Assembly (NCBI GenBank): GCA_937862675.1
Contig: CALMEC010000297.1
Coordinates: forward strand, 1-10,589
Direction: 5' to 3'
Source of the DNA: an uncultured Actinomycetes bacterium
GTDB lineage: Bacteria > Actinomycetota > Thermoleophilia > Miltoncostaeales > Miltoncostaeaceae
Length of the DNA: 10,589 nt
How positions within the stretch are numbered: the first letter of the stretch is position 1; every line of letters starts with the position of its first letter. Below the pieces are notes generated by a model, which worked only from the letters and a program-made list of their open reading frames with translations, was not told the DNA's origin and ran no database searches. The position numbers and the translations under genes were made by a program. Shown one piece after another: positions 5,446 through 10,589 of this stretch.

Positions 5446-6245
5446 GCGACGACCATCTCACGATCCCGGACGACGACGAAACGCCGCCCGGCGACACCGC
5501 CTCCGACGACACGGCCTCTGACGACTCCGGCGGGGAGGCGGCGTCGGCCGATCCCGTGTGCTCGGAATGCGGCGCACCGCTCGAGCCCGATCAGCCCTAT
5601 TGCCTGGAGTGCGGCGCCCCGACGCCTGCCGCCATCCCCCTCCGCAAGCGCGGAGCGACCGGCCCGATCATCCTGGCCGCTCTTCTCGCGCTCGCGGTCG
5701 GCGGCGGTGCCCTCATCTGGGCGCTGACCAGGAAGGACTCGTCCTCACAGGCGTCGACGGACACGGTCACCGCATTGACGACGGAAGCGCCTCCGTTCAC
5801 CACCGCGGAGACCTCCACGTCGTTCCCGCCCTTCACGAACGACACCTCGGCGACCGATCCGTTCGACACGACGCAGACGGACACCACCGACACCGGCAAC
5901 CCGTTCGACACCACGGAGACGGACACCACCGACACGACCGACACCACGGATACGACCGACACCACGGACACGTCGGACGGCTCCGACGGATGGACCGGCG
6001 GCGACGCGTACACGGTCATCCTCTCGTCGGTCACCGCGCGTGCCGGTGCCGATCGGTTCGCGGAACGCGTCAATGCGACGGGACGCACCGCGGGCGTCCT
6101 GGTCAGCGACAACTACAGCTCGCTCCGGTCCGGTTTCTACGTCGTGTTCACCGGCGTGTATTCCACCGCCGCCCAGGCGAACTCCGCCGCCCGGTCACTG
6201 CGCGCGTCCTACCCCGGCGCATACGCGGCACACATCTCGGGATAG
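5442..6245 (+). CDS. Membrane-anchored zinc-ribbon protein with Thr/Asp-rich stalk and SPOR-like domain
   Basis: The protein has about 267 residues counted from a CTG start. Residues 1-38 are very acidic. A zinc ribbon follows: CSECGAP and CLECGAP give C40, C43, C54 and C57. Basic LRKRG then leads to one hydrophobic span, about 75-95 (PIILAALLALAVGGGALIW), followed by RK, as in a type II single-pass anchor. Residues 100-186 form a low-complexity Thr/Ser/Asp stalk with TDT repeats. Residues 188-266 look like a SPOR domain (AYTVILSSV, then YVVFTGVYSTAAQANSAARSL), a fold that binds denuded peptidoglycan glycans. The zinc ribbon would be cytoplasmic and the SPOR domain outside. CTG at 5442 overlaps the upstream stop as CTGA and has GAGGAG 5 bases upstream. 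The only in-frame alternative, GTG at 5346, lies inside the upstream zinc-ribbon codons. Function is unknown; a cell-wall or division role is inferred. Confidence 0.82.
   Translation: MSDDHLTIPDDDETPPGDTASDDTASDDSGGEAASADPVCSECGAPLEPDQPYCLECGAPTPAAIPLRKRGATGPIILAALLALAVGGGALIWALTRKDSSSQASTDTVTALTTEAPPFTTAETSTSFPPFTNDTSATDPFDTTQTDTTDTGNPFDTTETDTTDTTDTTDTTDTTDTSDGSDGWTGGDAYTVILSSVTARAGADRFAERVNATGRTAGVLVSDNYSSLRSGFYVVFTGVYSTAAQANSAARSLRASYPGAYAAHISG
5859..5978 (+). repeat. In-frame coding repeats of the Thr/Asp stalk
   Basis: A 36-base unit beginning CCGTTCGACAC (5859-5894) is repeated nearly exactly at 5901-5936 (period 42), encoding PFDTT-x-TDTTDT. It is followed by short ACC-GAC-ACN units to about 5978, encoding (TDT)n. 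The length can change in steps of three codons without a frameshift, typical of an exported stalk. Confidence 0.8.
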
Positions 6246-6283
6246 CCGCTTCCGGCGGCTCCTCCGGAGGGACCTATCCCGAG
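6236..6283. repeat. Perfect inverted repeat holding the stop codons of two convergent genes
   Basis: CTCGGGATAG (6236-6245) and CTATCCCGAG (6274-6283) are exact 10-base inverted arms separated by 28 bases. Each arm ends with the TAG stop of one of the two converging genes. The spacer holds a second palindrome, CCTCCGGAGG (6261-6270). The RNA from either strand can fold, so a bidirectional terminator is likely. T-tracts are absent. Confidence 0.65.
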
Positions 6284-6582
6284 GCGCCCAGTGTGCGCTG
6301 TCCGCCCACGTCGTCCGGCAGCTCGGCGATGGACCGCGCGCGCTCGGATCCCCCGTACGTCGCGTAGAGGTAACGGACGATGCGCCGTGAGTCCCACAGG
6401 ACGGTGTCGCCGTCGACGAGCACCGGCACCCGCGGCTGACCGGTGAGGTCCACGACCGTCGTGCGCTTCTCCCGTTCGTGGGGGACGTTGACGATGGTGT
6501 AGGACTCGATGCCGACGTTCAGGATGGCCTGACGGACCGCCGCGCACCACGGGCAGCGCTCCAGCTGGTGAAGGGTGAGCAT
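6274..6582 (-). CDS. Glutaredoxin-like / GST N-terminal-domain thioredoxin-fold protein
   Basis: This 102-residue thioredoxin-fold oxidoreductase has the dithiol motif CPWC (C10, C13) right after the first strand. RVPVLV (cis-Pro at P53) and the glutathione-S-transferase-like WDSRRIVRYL (63-72) follow. Family members exchange disulfides with glutathione or another low-molecular-weight thiol. Actinobacteria generally use mycothiol or related thiols, so the partner is open. The extra ~25 residues after YATYGG are not part of the fold. The ATG at 6582 lies 6 bases after TAGAAT on the minus strand, so a leaderless mRNA is likely. A role as reductant for the ribonucleotide reductase encoded 5 kb away is possible but not shown; the motif is not the NrdH type C-V/M-Q-C. 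Confidence 0.85.
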   Translation of the reverse strand: MLTLHQLERCPWCAAVRQAILNVGIESYTIVNVPHEREKRTTVVDLTGQPRVPVLVDGDTVLWDSRRIVRYLYATYGGSERARSIAELPDDVGGQRTLGASG

Positions 6583-6588
6583 GGAGCG

Positions 6589-6594
6589 ATTCTA
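6589..6594 (-). promoter_or_regulatory. Putative -10 box of the glutaredoxin-like gene (leaderless)
   Basis: TAGAAT on the minus strand, five of six to TATAAT, ends 6 bases before the ATG at 6582. Transcription would begin at or near the start codon. No Shine-Dalgarno is present in the six intervening bases. Confidence 0.5.
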
Positions 6595-6807
6595 CGCCCG
6601 TGCCCGAGAGCCGACGACCGACCCCGGCCCGATCCGTGGTTCGACCCCGATTGGGCGGAATCGCGGCTGCGGGACCCACAATCCCTCGCCGCCACGGACG
6701 GCCTCCCGGCACCGGCGGACAGCGTGAGATCCTCTCCGGATATCCCGGCGGCGCATCCGCGCGGCCGGGGACGTGCACCACGCCGCGAGAGCGTGGAATC
6801 GATCATC

Positions 6808-6818
6808 TAGGCTGGAGG
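6808..6818 (+). promoter_or_regulatory. Putative -10 box and close ribosome site of hyuA
   Basis: TAGGCT (6808-6813) fits TANNNT and ends 7 bases before the ATG at 6821. GGAGG (6814-6818) lies only 2 bases before the ATG, too close for normal use. The 238-base gap between this gene and the divergent glutaredoxin gene holds no other feature that I can support. Confidence 0.4.
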
Positions 6819-6820
6819 CG

Positions 6821-8728
6821 ATGCCGATCGCCACGTCACCGCCGCCGGGCGTCCTTGTCGGGGTCGACGTCGGGGGTACGTTCACCGATGCCGCGGTCGT
6901 GACGCCGGGCGGGATCGTGACCGCCAAGGTCCCTTCCACGCCGTCCGACCAGAGCCTCGGCGTGATCCGGGCGGTCCGGGTCGCGCTCGCCGCGGCCGGC
7001 CTGACCGAGTCGGACGTCACCCGCTTCGCGCACGGCATGACGGTGGGCACCAACGCCCTCCTCGAGCGCACCGGGGCGGCGACGGCGTTCGTCACGACCG
7101 CCGGATTCGGCGATGTCATCGAGATCCGGCGCCAGGACCGTGCGCACCTGTACCGGCTCGACGCCGCCCACCCCCCACCCGTCGTTCCCGCCGAGCACCG
7201 GGTCGAGGTGGTCGAGCGCTGCGGACCGGACGGGGGGATCATCCCGCTCTCCGAGGAGTCCCTGGACGCGGTCGTCCGGTGTCTGGCCGCGGCGGATGTG
7301 GACGCCGTGGCCGTCGGTCTCCTCTTCAGCTTCCGCCACCCGGAGCACGAGCGGCGGATCGCCGAGCGCATACGGCGTGACCTGCCCCATCTCTCGGTCA
7401 GCGTCTCAAGCGATGTGAGCGCCGAGATCCGGGAGTACGAACGTTTCAGCACGACGTGCGTGGACGCGACACTCGGTCCGGTCCTGGGGCGCTACCTCAC
7501 GACGCTGGGCCGTCGCACCCTCGAGGCCGGGCTGCCGGATGCCGAGATCATGCAGTCGAGCGGTGGCACCATCGGCCGGGATGACGCCGCGCGCCATGCC
7601 GCGCTCACGGTGCTCTCCGGACCCGCGGCGGGCGTGATCGGTGCGGCCCATGTCGCCGGGGTCCTCGCCGGCGGCCGGGCGCTCACCTTCGACATGGGCG
7701 GTACCAGCTGCGACGTCGCGCTCATCGACGGCGAGCCACAGCGGACCTCCCAGACGACGATCAACGGATACGACCTGTATCTGCCGATGCTCGACGTCCA
7801 CACGGTGTCCGCGGGCGGCGGATCGATCGCCTGGGCCGACTCGGGCGGGGCGTTGCGGGTCGGCCCGCGCTCCCCCGGCGCCGATCCGGGACCCGCCTGT
7901 TACGGACGCGGCGGAACAGAGCCGACGGTCACCGACGCCAACGTCGTCCTCGGGCGCATCCCCACCGACTCCCCGCTCTCCGGCGACCTGCGCCTGGATC
8001 CCGCCGCCGCGGCCGAGGCCGTGGGGCGCCTGGCGGATCGTCTGGACCTCACGCTCCGGGACTGTGCGGCGGGCATCGTGGCCGTGGCCGTCAACGAGAT
8101 GGCGCGCGCACTCCGCGTGGTCAGCGTCGAACGGGGTGTCGACCCCCGCCAGATGGCGCTGATCGCGTTCGGTGGCGCCGGTCCGCTCCACGCCTGCGAC
8201 GTCGCCCGTGAGATGGGCATGCGCACGGTGATCCTCCCCCACGGCGCCGGGGCGCTCGCCGCGCTGGGGCTCGTGATGGCACCCGAGCGACGCGACGTCG
8301 CGCAGACGGTCCTCCTCCCCGTCGACGATCGGTCCGCCCTCCGTACCGCGGCCGGGGACCTGGAGGCGCGTCTTCCTCCGGGTTCCCCGGCCGGACGCGA
8401 GTGGCGTCTGGAATGCCGGTATGTCGGCCAGACACATTCGGTGCCCGTGGGATGGGATCCCGCCGAGACGACGTCGGTCGTCCGTGGCCGCTTCGACGAG
8501 GAGCACGCCCGGCGCACCGGTGCCGCGGACCCGGCCCGCCCCGTCGAGGTCGTCACCGTCCGCCTGGCGGCGGTCGGCGAGGCGCTGACGCCGGCCGTCG
8601 ACCCGGTCGACCGTGCGCTTCCCGATGCGGGTCCGGCCGTCTTCGCGCTCGAGGGGGCGACGGGGTGGCTGGCCGAGGGATGGCGTCTGCGCAACGGTGA
8701 TCTGGGGGCGGTGATCTGTGAGCGCTGA
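6821..8728 (+). CDS. hyuA: Hydantoinase/oxoprolinase family protein, subunit A
   Basis: This 635-residue protein belongs to the N-methylhydantoinase A / 5-oxoprolinase / acetone carboxylase beta family. These enzymes use an actin-like ATPase fold to drive ring opening or carboxylation. The first phosphate motif is VGVDVGGTFTDAAVV (12-26). The order then runs HGMTVGTNALLERTG (71-85), the SGGT motif near 247-250, LSGPAAGVIGAAH (265-277), the second phosphate motif FDMGGTSCDVALIDG (290-304), HTVSAGGGSIAW (327-338) and FGGAGPLHA. Length is near or slightly under the usual 650-700. The ATG at 6821 is chosen because the protein opens directly into the ATPase fold; a further start at 6773 adds only 16 unlikely residues. 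hyuB overlaps the end by 11 bases, the usual A-B order. The substrate (hydantoin, oxoproline or another amide ring) is not predictable. Confidence 0.92.
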   Translation: MPIATSPPPGVLVGVDVGGTFTDAAVVTPGGIVTAKVPSTPSDQSLGVIRAVRVALAAAGLTESDVTRFAHGMTVGTNALLERTGAATAFVTTAGFGDVIEIRRQDRAHLYRLDAAHPPPVVPAEHRVEVVERCGPDGGIIPLSEESLDAVVRCLAAADVDAVAVGLLFSFRHPEHERRIAERIRRDLPHLSVSVSSDVSAEIREYERFSTTCVDATLGPVLGRYLTTLGRRTLEAGLPDAEIMQSSGGTIGRDDAARHAALTVLSGPAAGVIGAAHVAGVLAGGRALTFDMGGTSCDVALIDGEPQRTSQTTINGYDLYLPMLDVHTVSAGGGSIAWADSGGALRVGPRSPGADPGPACYGRGGTEPTVTDANVVLGRIPTDSPLSGDLRLDPAAAAEAVGRLADRLDLTLRDCAAGIVAVAVNEMARALRVVSVERGVDPRQMALIAFGGAGPLHACDVAREMGMRTVILPHGAGALAALGLVMAPERRDVAQTVLLPVDDRSALRTAAGDLEARLPPGSPAGREWRLECRYVGQTHSVPVGWDPAETTSVVRGRFDEEHARRTGAADPARPVEVVTVRLAAVGEALTPAVDPVDRALPDAGPAVFALEGATGWLAEGWRLRNGDLGAVICER

Positions 8729-9590
8729 GATGGACGCCGTCACCCTCCAGATCCTGGGCAACGCCTTCCTGGCGATCGCGGAGGAGATGGAGGCCGCCCT
8801 CGTGCGGGCCGCCGACAGCCCCAACATCACGGAACGCCGGGACTGCAGCACGGCCGTCTTCGACGCCGACGGGCGCATGATCGTGCAGGCCGCGGCCATC
8901 CCCGTCCATCTGGGGGCGATGCCCGAGGCCGTCGCCGCGATCCGCGAGAGGGATCCACGCCCGGGTGAGGTCTGGGCGCTGAACGATCCGTACCGTGGCG
9001 GCACCCACCTCCCGGACATCACGCTGGTGGCCCCGGTCGCGGTCGACGGCCGCATCGTGGCCTACTCGGTCAGCCGCGCCCACCATGCGGACGTCGGCGG
9101 CATGTCGCCGGGCAGCATGCCCGCCGGGTCCACGGAGCTCGTCCAGGAGGGGCTGATCATCCCGCCCACGCGGATCGTGGTCGACGACACCGCCAACGAC
9201 GACGTGGTCGACCTGATCGTGGCCAACAGCCGCACCGCCGGTGAACGCCGCGGGGATCTCGCTGCCCAGCTCGCCTGCCATCGCCTGGCGGAGCGCCGGT
9301 TCCACGAGGTGGTGGCGCGTCACGGCCTGACCACGGTGCGGGCGGCGTTCGACGCCCTCGTCGACTACGCCGAGCGCCGCACCCGGGCGGCCATCGCCGA
9401 GATGCCCGACGGTTCGTGGGAGGCGCTCGAGCACCTGGAGGGCGACGCCATCCCGGTAGTAGGCGGTCATGGCGTCGAGGTTGCCGACGCGCAGGGTGAC
9501 CGGACCCATGGCGGTGTCGGCGGCGAGGATGTCGTTCATGTCACCCCCAACATAGTTGAACTCTCAACTATTCCACGTCGGCGCCCGTGA
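8718..9590 (+). CDS. hyuB: Hydantoinase/oxoprolinase family protein, subunit B, truncated by a junction
   Basis: This is the partner subunit of HyuA. Residues 1 to about 242 are good family sequence: LQILGNAFLAIAEEM (9-23), AADSPNITERRDCS, VWALNDPYRGGTHLPDI (85-101), SRAHHADVGGMSPGSMP (119-135) and GLIIPP. Intact HyuB proteins have over 500 residues. Here homology ends about residue 240 (position ~9440). The remaining codons to the TGA at 9588 read into the antisense of a glyoxalase-like gene and of purC, so they are not real HyuB. The GTG start at 8718 overlaps the hyuA stop by 11 bases; ATG at 8730 is the alternative and removes four residues. As written the subunit would be non-functional. 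A chimeric join is more likely than a native truncation, because the foreign piece is also cut at the same point. Confidence 0.85.
   Translation: MSAEMDAVTLQILGNAFLAIAEEMEAALVRAADSPNITERRDCSTAVFDADGRMIVQAAAIPVHLGAMPEAVAAIRERDPRPGEVWALNDPYRGGTHLPDITLVAPVAVDGRIVAYSVSRAHHADVGGMSPGSMPAGSTELVQEGLIIPPTRIVVDDTANDDVVDLIVANSRTAGERRGDLAAQLACHRLAERRFHEVVARHGLTTVRAAFDALVDYAERRTRAAIAEMPDGSWEALEHLEGDAIPVVGGHGVEVADAQGDRTHGGVGGEDVVHVTPNIVELSTIPRRRP
9425..9455. other. Junction between hyuB and an unrelated locus
   Basis: HyuB homology (plus strand) fades at about 9440. Glyoxalase-like homology (minus strand) persists down to about 9426. Both reading directions make family sense across the same ~15-25 bases around CTCGAGCACCTGGAGGGCGA, so the two parents seem to share a short match here. 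That is the pattern of an overlap-based misassembly or of microhomology-mediated joining. Confidence 0.7.
9426..9539 (-). pseudogene. Glyoxalase/VOC-family protein, N-terminal fragment
   Basis: Only about the first 38 residues are present: MNDILAADTAMGPVTLRV, then NLDAMTAYYRDGV and LQVLE. V-x-L-R-V-x-x-LD-x-M-x-x-YYRD-G-V-x-L-x-V-L is the typical opening of vicinal-oxygen-chelate (glyoxalase/dioxygenase) domains. The ATG at 9539 has GGGGGTG a few bases upstream. A frame stays open to 8553, but that part is antisense hyuB and not VOC sequence. The perfect palindrome just upstream suggests repression by a MarR-type regulator. The substrate is unknown. Confidence 0.7.
9549..9571 (-). promoter_or_regulatory. 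MarR-like operator overlapping the promoter of the VOC gene
   Basis: ATAGTTGA (9552-9559) and TCAACTAT (9564-9571) are perfect 8-base inverted arms with a 4-base centre ACTC. On the minus strand one arm overlaps TATGTT (9554-9549), a TANNNT -10 box ahead of the VOC start at 9539. The other arm contains the purC stop codon. Palindromes of this size over a -10 box are typical of MarR-family repressors; the regulator itself is not in the window. Confidence 0.6.
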
Positions 9591-10275
9591 GCCGCTCGAT
9601 CAGCTCGCGGTAGCGCGCGGCGGTGCGCTCGACGATCTCCGGCGGCAGGGGCGGCGGTGTTCCGCGCTTGTCCCAGTGAGCGGCGAGCCAGTCGCGCACG
9701 ATCTGCTTGTCGAAGCTCGCGGTGCGGTTGCCTGCGGTCGCTGAGGCCGTCGAAGCGTAGACCGCGGCATCCCAGTACCGGCTGCTGTCGGAGGTGAGCA
9801 CCTCGTCGGCGAGCGTCAGTTCGCCCGTGACCGGGTCGGCGCCGAACTCGAACTTCGTGTCGGCGAGGATCACGCCCTTCGACTCCGCGATGGCGGATGC
9901 CGCGGCGAACACCCGCAGCGACGTGTCGCGCAGCGCGGCCGCCGCCGTGGAGCCCACCAACTCCGTGGTGCGCTCGAATGTGATGTTCTCGTCGTGCTCA
10001 CCCATCGGCGCCTTCCACGCGGGCGTGTAGATCGGCTCGGGCAGTCGGTCGCCGTCGGTGAGGCCAGCCGGCAGGTCAATGCCGCACACCGATTGCGACT
10101 GCTGGTACTCCACCCAGCCGCTGCCGGAGAGGTAGCCGCGCACCACGCACTCGATCGGGTACATGTCGAGCTTCTTCACGAGCATCGCGTTGGCGGGGAT
10201 CACCGCAGGTACGTCCGCGTCGGTCACCACGTGGTTGGGCACGTCGAGGCGGGCGAACCAACAGTAGCTGAGCGG
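9568..10275 (-). CDS. purC: Phosphoribosylaminoimidazole-succinocarboxamide (SAICAR) synthase, 5' end missing
   Basis: PurC joins aspartate to CAIR with ATP in de novo purine synthesis. About 235 residues of the actinobacterial ~300-residue form are present. Visible family motifs are WFARLDVPNHVV, AMLVKKLDMYPIECVVRGYLSGSGW (in two parts), LPEPIYTPAWKAPMGEHDENI, ILADTKFEFG, LADEVLTSDSSRYWD and SFDKQIVRDWL. The C-terminus is complete (stop at 9568). Family sequence runs back from the stop to about 10263-10275 and then stops. The first ~65-75 residues, including the nucleotide-binding start with G-K-V-R-D, are absent, so the GTG at 10242 is not the true start. A GC-rich palindrome and an unrelated plus-strand frame follow. 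The gene is probably cut by a junction and not by evolution, since the rest is perfectly conserved. Confidence 0.9.
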   Translation of the reverse strand, partial: PLSYCWFARLDVPNHVVTDADVPAVIPANAMLVKKLDMYPIECVVRGYLSGSGWVEYQQSQSVCGIDLPAGLTDGDRLPEPIYTPAWKAPMGEHDENITFERTTELVGSTAAAALRDTSLRVFAAASAIAESKGVILADTKFEFGADPVTGELTLADEVLTSDSSRYWDAAVYASTASATAGNRTASFDKQIVRDWLAAHWDKRGTPPPLPPEIVERTAARYRELIERLTGADVE

Positions 10276-10304
10276 CGTGGGGCCTGCGCCCCGCGCGGGG
10301 CGGC
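10265..10304. other. Junction at a GC-rich palindrome, purC to membrane-protein fragment
   Basis: purC homology ends near 10263-10275. GCCCCGCGCGGGGC (10288-10301) is a perfect 14-base palindrome, and plus-strand coding appears right after it. Hairpins of this kind are common break points in assembly and amplification. The exact breakpoint cannot be fixed without the parents. Confidence 0.55.
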
Positions 10305-10485
10305 AACCCCCTGAAGGCGTCGGTCTGGATGCTCGCCGTGGTCGGCGGCACCCTCGTCGTCTCGGGGCTGGTCGGCTGGCTGCGCCACGTCTCGGACGTC
10401 AACCCCGTCACCTACCTGATGGAGGCGTCGCGCGGCGCCGAGCTGCACACCCTCCACTGGGGCGTGGTCTGGCCGGGCCTCGTCG
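10305..10485 (+). pseudogene. Membrane-protein fragment, C-terminal part resembling an ABC-2 type permease
   Basis: The frame from 10305 reads NPLKASVWMLAVVGG, a hydrophobic run TLVVSGLVGWL, then SDVNPVTYLMEASRGAEL and GVVWPGLVAG. V-N-P-x-T-Y-x-x-E-A-x-R is characteristic of the C-terminal part of ABC-2 transporter permeases (drug or polysaccharide exporters). The hydrophobic stretch before it does not look like the usual permease sequence at that place, so a further join near 10360-10375 is possible. Neither a start nor a stop of its own is present. Confidence 0.4.
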
Positions 10486-10589
10486 CGGGCGCCGACGATG
10501 AGGGAGGTGACGCCCGGCCGGGTCAGGAGCCAGGCGAGGGCGACCTGGGCGGGCGGGCGATCGTGCGCGGCGGCGATCTCGACCAGGGC
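10486..10589 (-). CDS. Aldo/keto reductase, C-terminal fragment (runs off the window)
   Basis: Read from base 10589 on the minus strand, the frame gives ALVEIAAAHDRPPAQVALAW, then LLTRPGVTSLIVGAR. I-A-x-x-H-x-x-x-x-A-Q-V-A-L-A-W-L-x-x-x-P-x-V-T-S-x-I-V-G-A is the NADPH-binding C-terminal region of aldo/keto reductases. After GAR the expected continuation (T-x-E-Q-L-x-x-N) is absent and the sequence becomes antisense to the membrane fragment. The gene is therefore cut at about 10486-10495. Confidence 0.75.

Noticed and set aside
5859..5978. Short repeats considered as a CRISPR array
   Set aside because: The repeats are coding, in frame, near-contiguous and of 9- or 42-base period with no unique spacers.
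6274..6582. Glutaredoxin-like gene considered as NrdH, the reductase partner
   Set aside because: The CPWC motif and GST-like WDSRRIVRYL end differ from NrdH, and the gene is 5 kb from nrdBA in a separate unit.
7406..9055. Minus-strand open frame of 549 codons
   Set aside because: It is antisense to hyuA and hyuB, which have clear family motifs throughout. The Arg/Gly/His-rich composition is that of a shadow frame.
8553..9425. Continuation of the VOC frame beyond its first 38 codons
   Set aside because: It is only the antisense of hyuB and lacks VOC sequence after the junction.
9456..9590. Last ~50 codons of the hyuB frame as a novel C-terminal tail
   Set aside because: They read antisense through the VOC N-terminus and the operator palindrome, so the tail is a product of the junction.

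Overview
The window is very GC-rich and gene-dense. Short spacers, TANNNT boxes lying 6-9 bases before start codons (leaderless transcription) and the protein types all point to an actinobacterium, possibly of the Thermoleophilia; the phylum is inferred and the class is a guess. Positions 1 to about 9430 read as one coherent chromosomal stretch. The last ~1.1 kb is a mosaic of unrelated gene fragments that looks like an assembly chimera or a rearranged segment.

Left part, minus strand: a class I ribonucleotide reductase operon, nrdB then the start of nrdA, preceded by a cobalamin riboswitch in a ~390-base leader. Vitamin B12 status should therefore control the B12-independent reductase. NrdB is of the chlamydial class Ic type: it has Glu at the first metal-ligand position and Leu where the radical Tyr normally sits. 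NrdA begins with a degenerate ATP-cone followed by a canonical one. Upstream on the same strand are ribonuclease Z (tRNA 3'-end maturation) and a YfcE-type metallophosphoesterase.

Middle, mostly plus strand: tRNA-Arg(CCG) with encoded CCA, a hotdog-fold thioesterase, an unrecognised 104-residue protein, and a coupled pair of zinc-ribbon proteins. The second of the pair appears to start at CTG and has a membrane anchor, a Thr/Asp-rich stalk and a SPOR-like domain. A glutaredoxin-like gene converges on it; the two stop codons sit in opposite arms of a perfect inverted repeat.

Right part, plus strand: hyuA and hyuB of the hydantoinase/5-oxoprolinase family. hyuB loses homology near residue 240. 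There the sequence switches to the 5' end of a minus-strand glyoxalase-like gene, a perfect MarR-like operator palindrome and a purC lacking its 5' end. A membrane-protein fragment (ABC-2 permease-like) and the 3' part of an aldo/keto reductase follow. None of these last genes is intact.

The most interesting native biology is the B12-riboswitch-controlled, Tyr-less class I reductase. The zinc-ribbon/SPOR gene pair is a secondary candidate for uncharacterised envelope biology.
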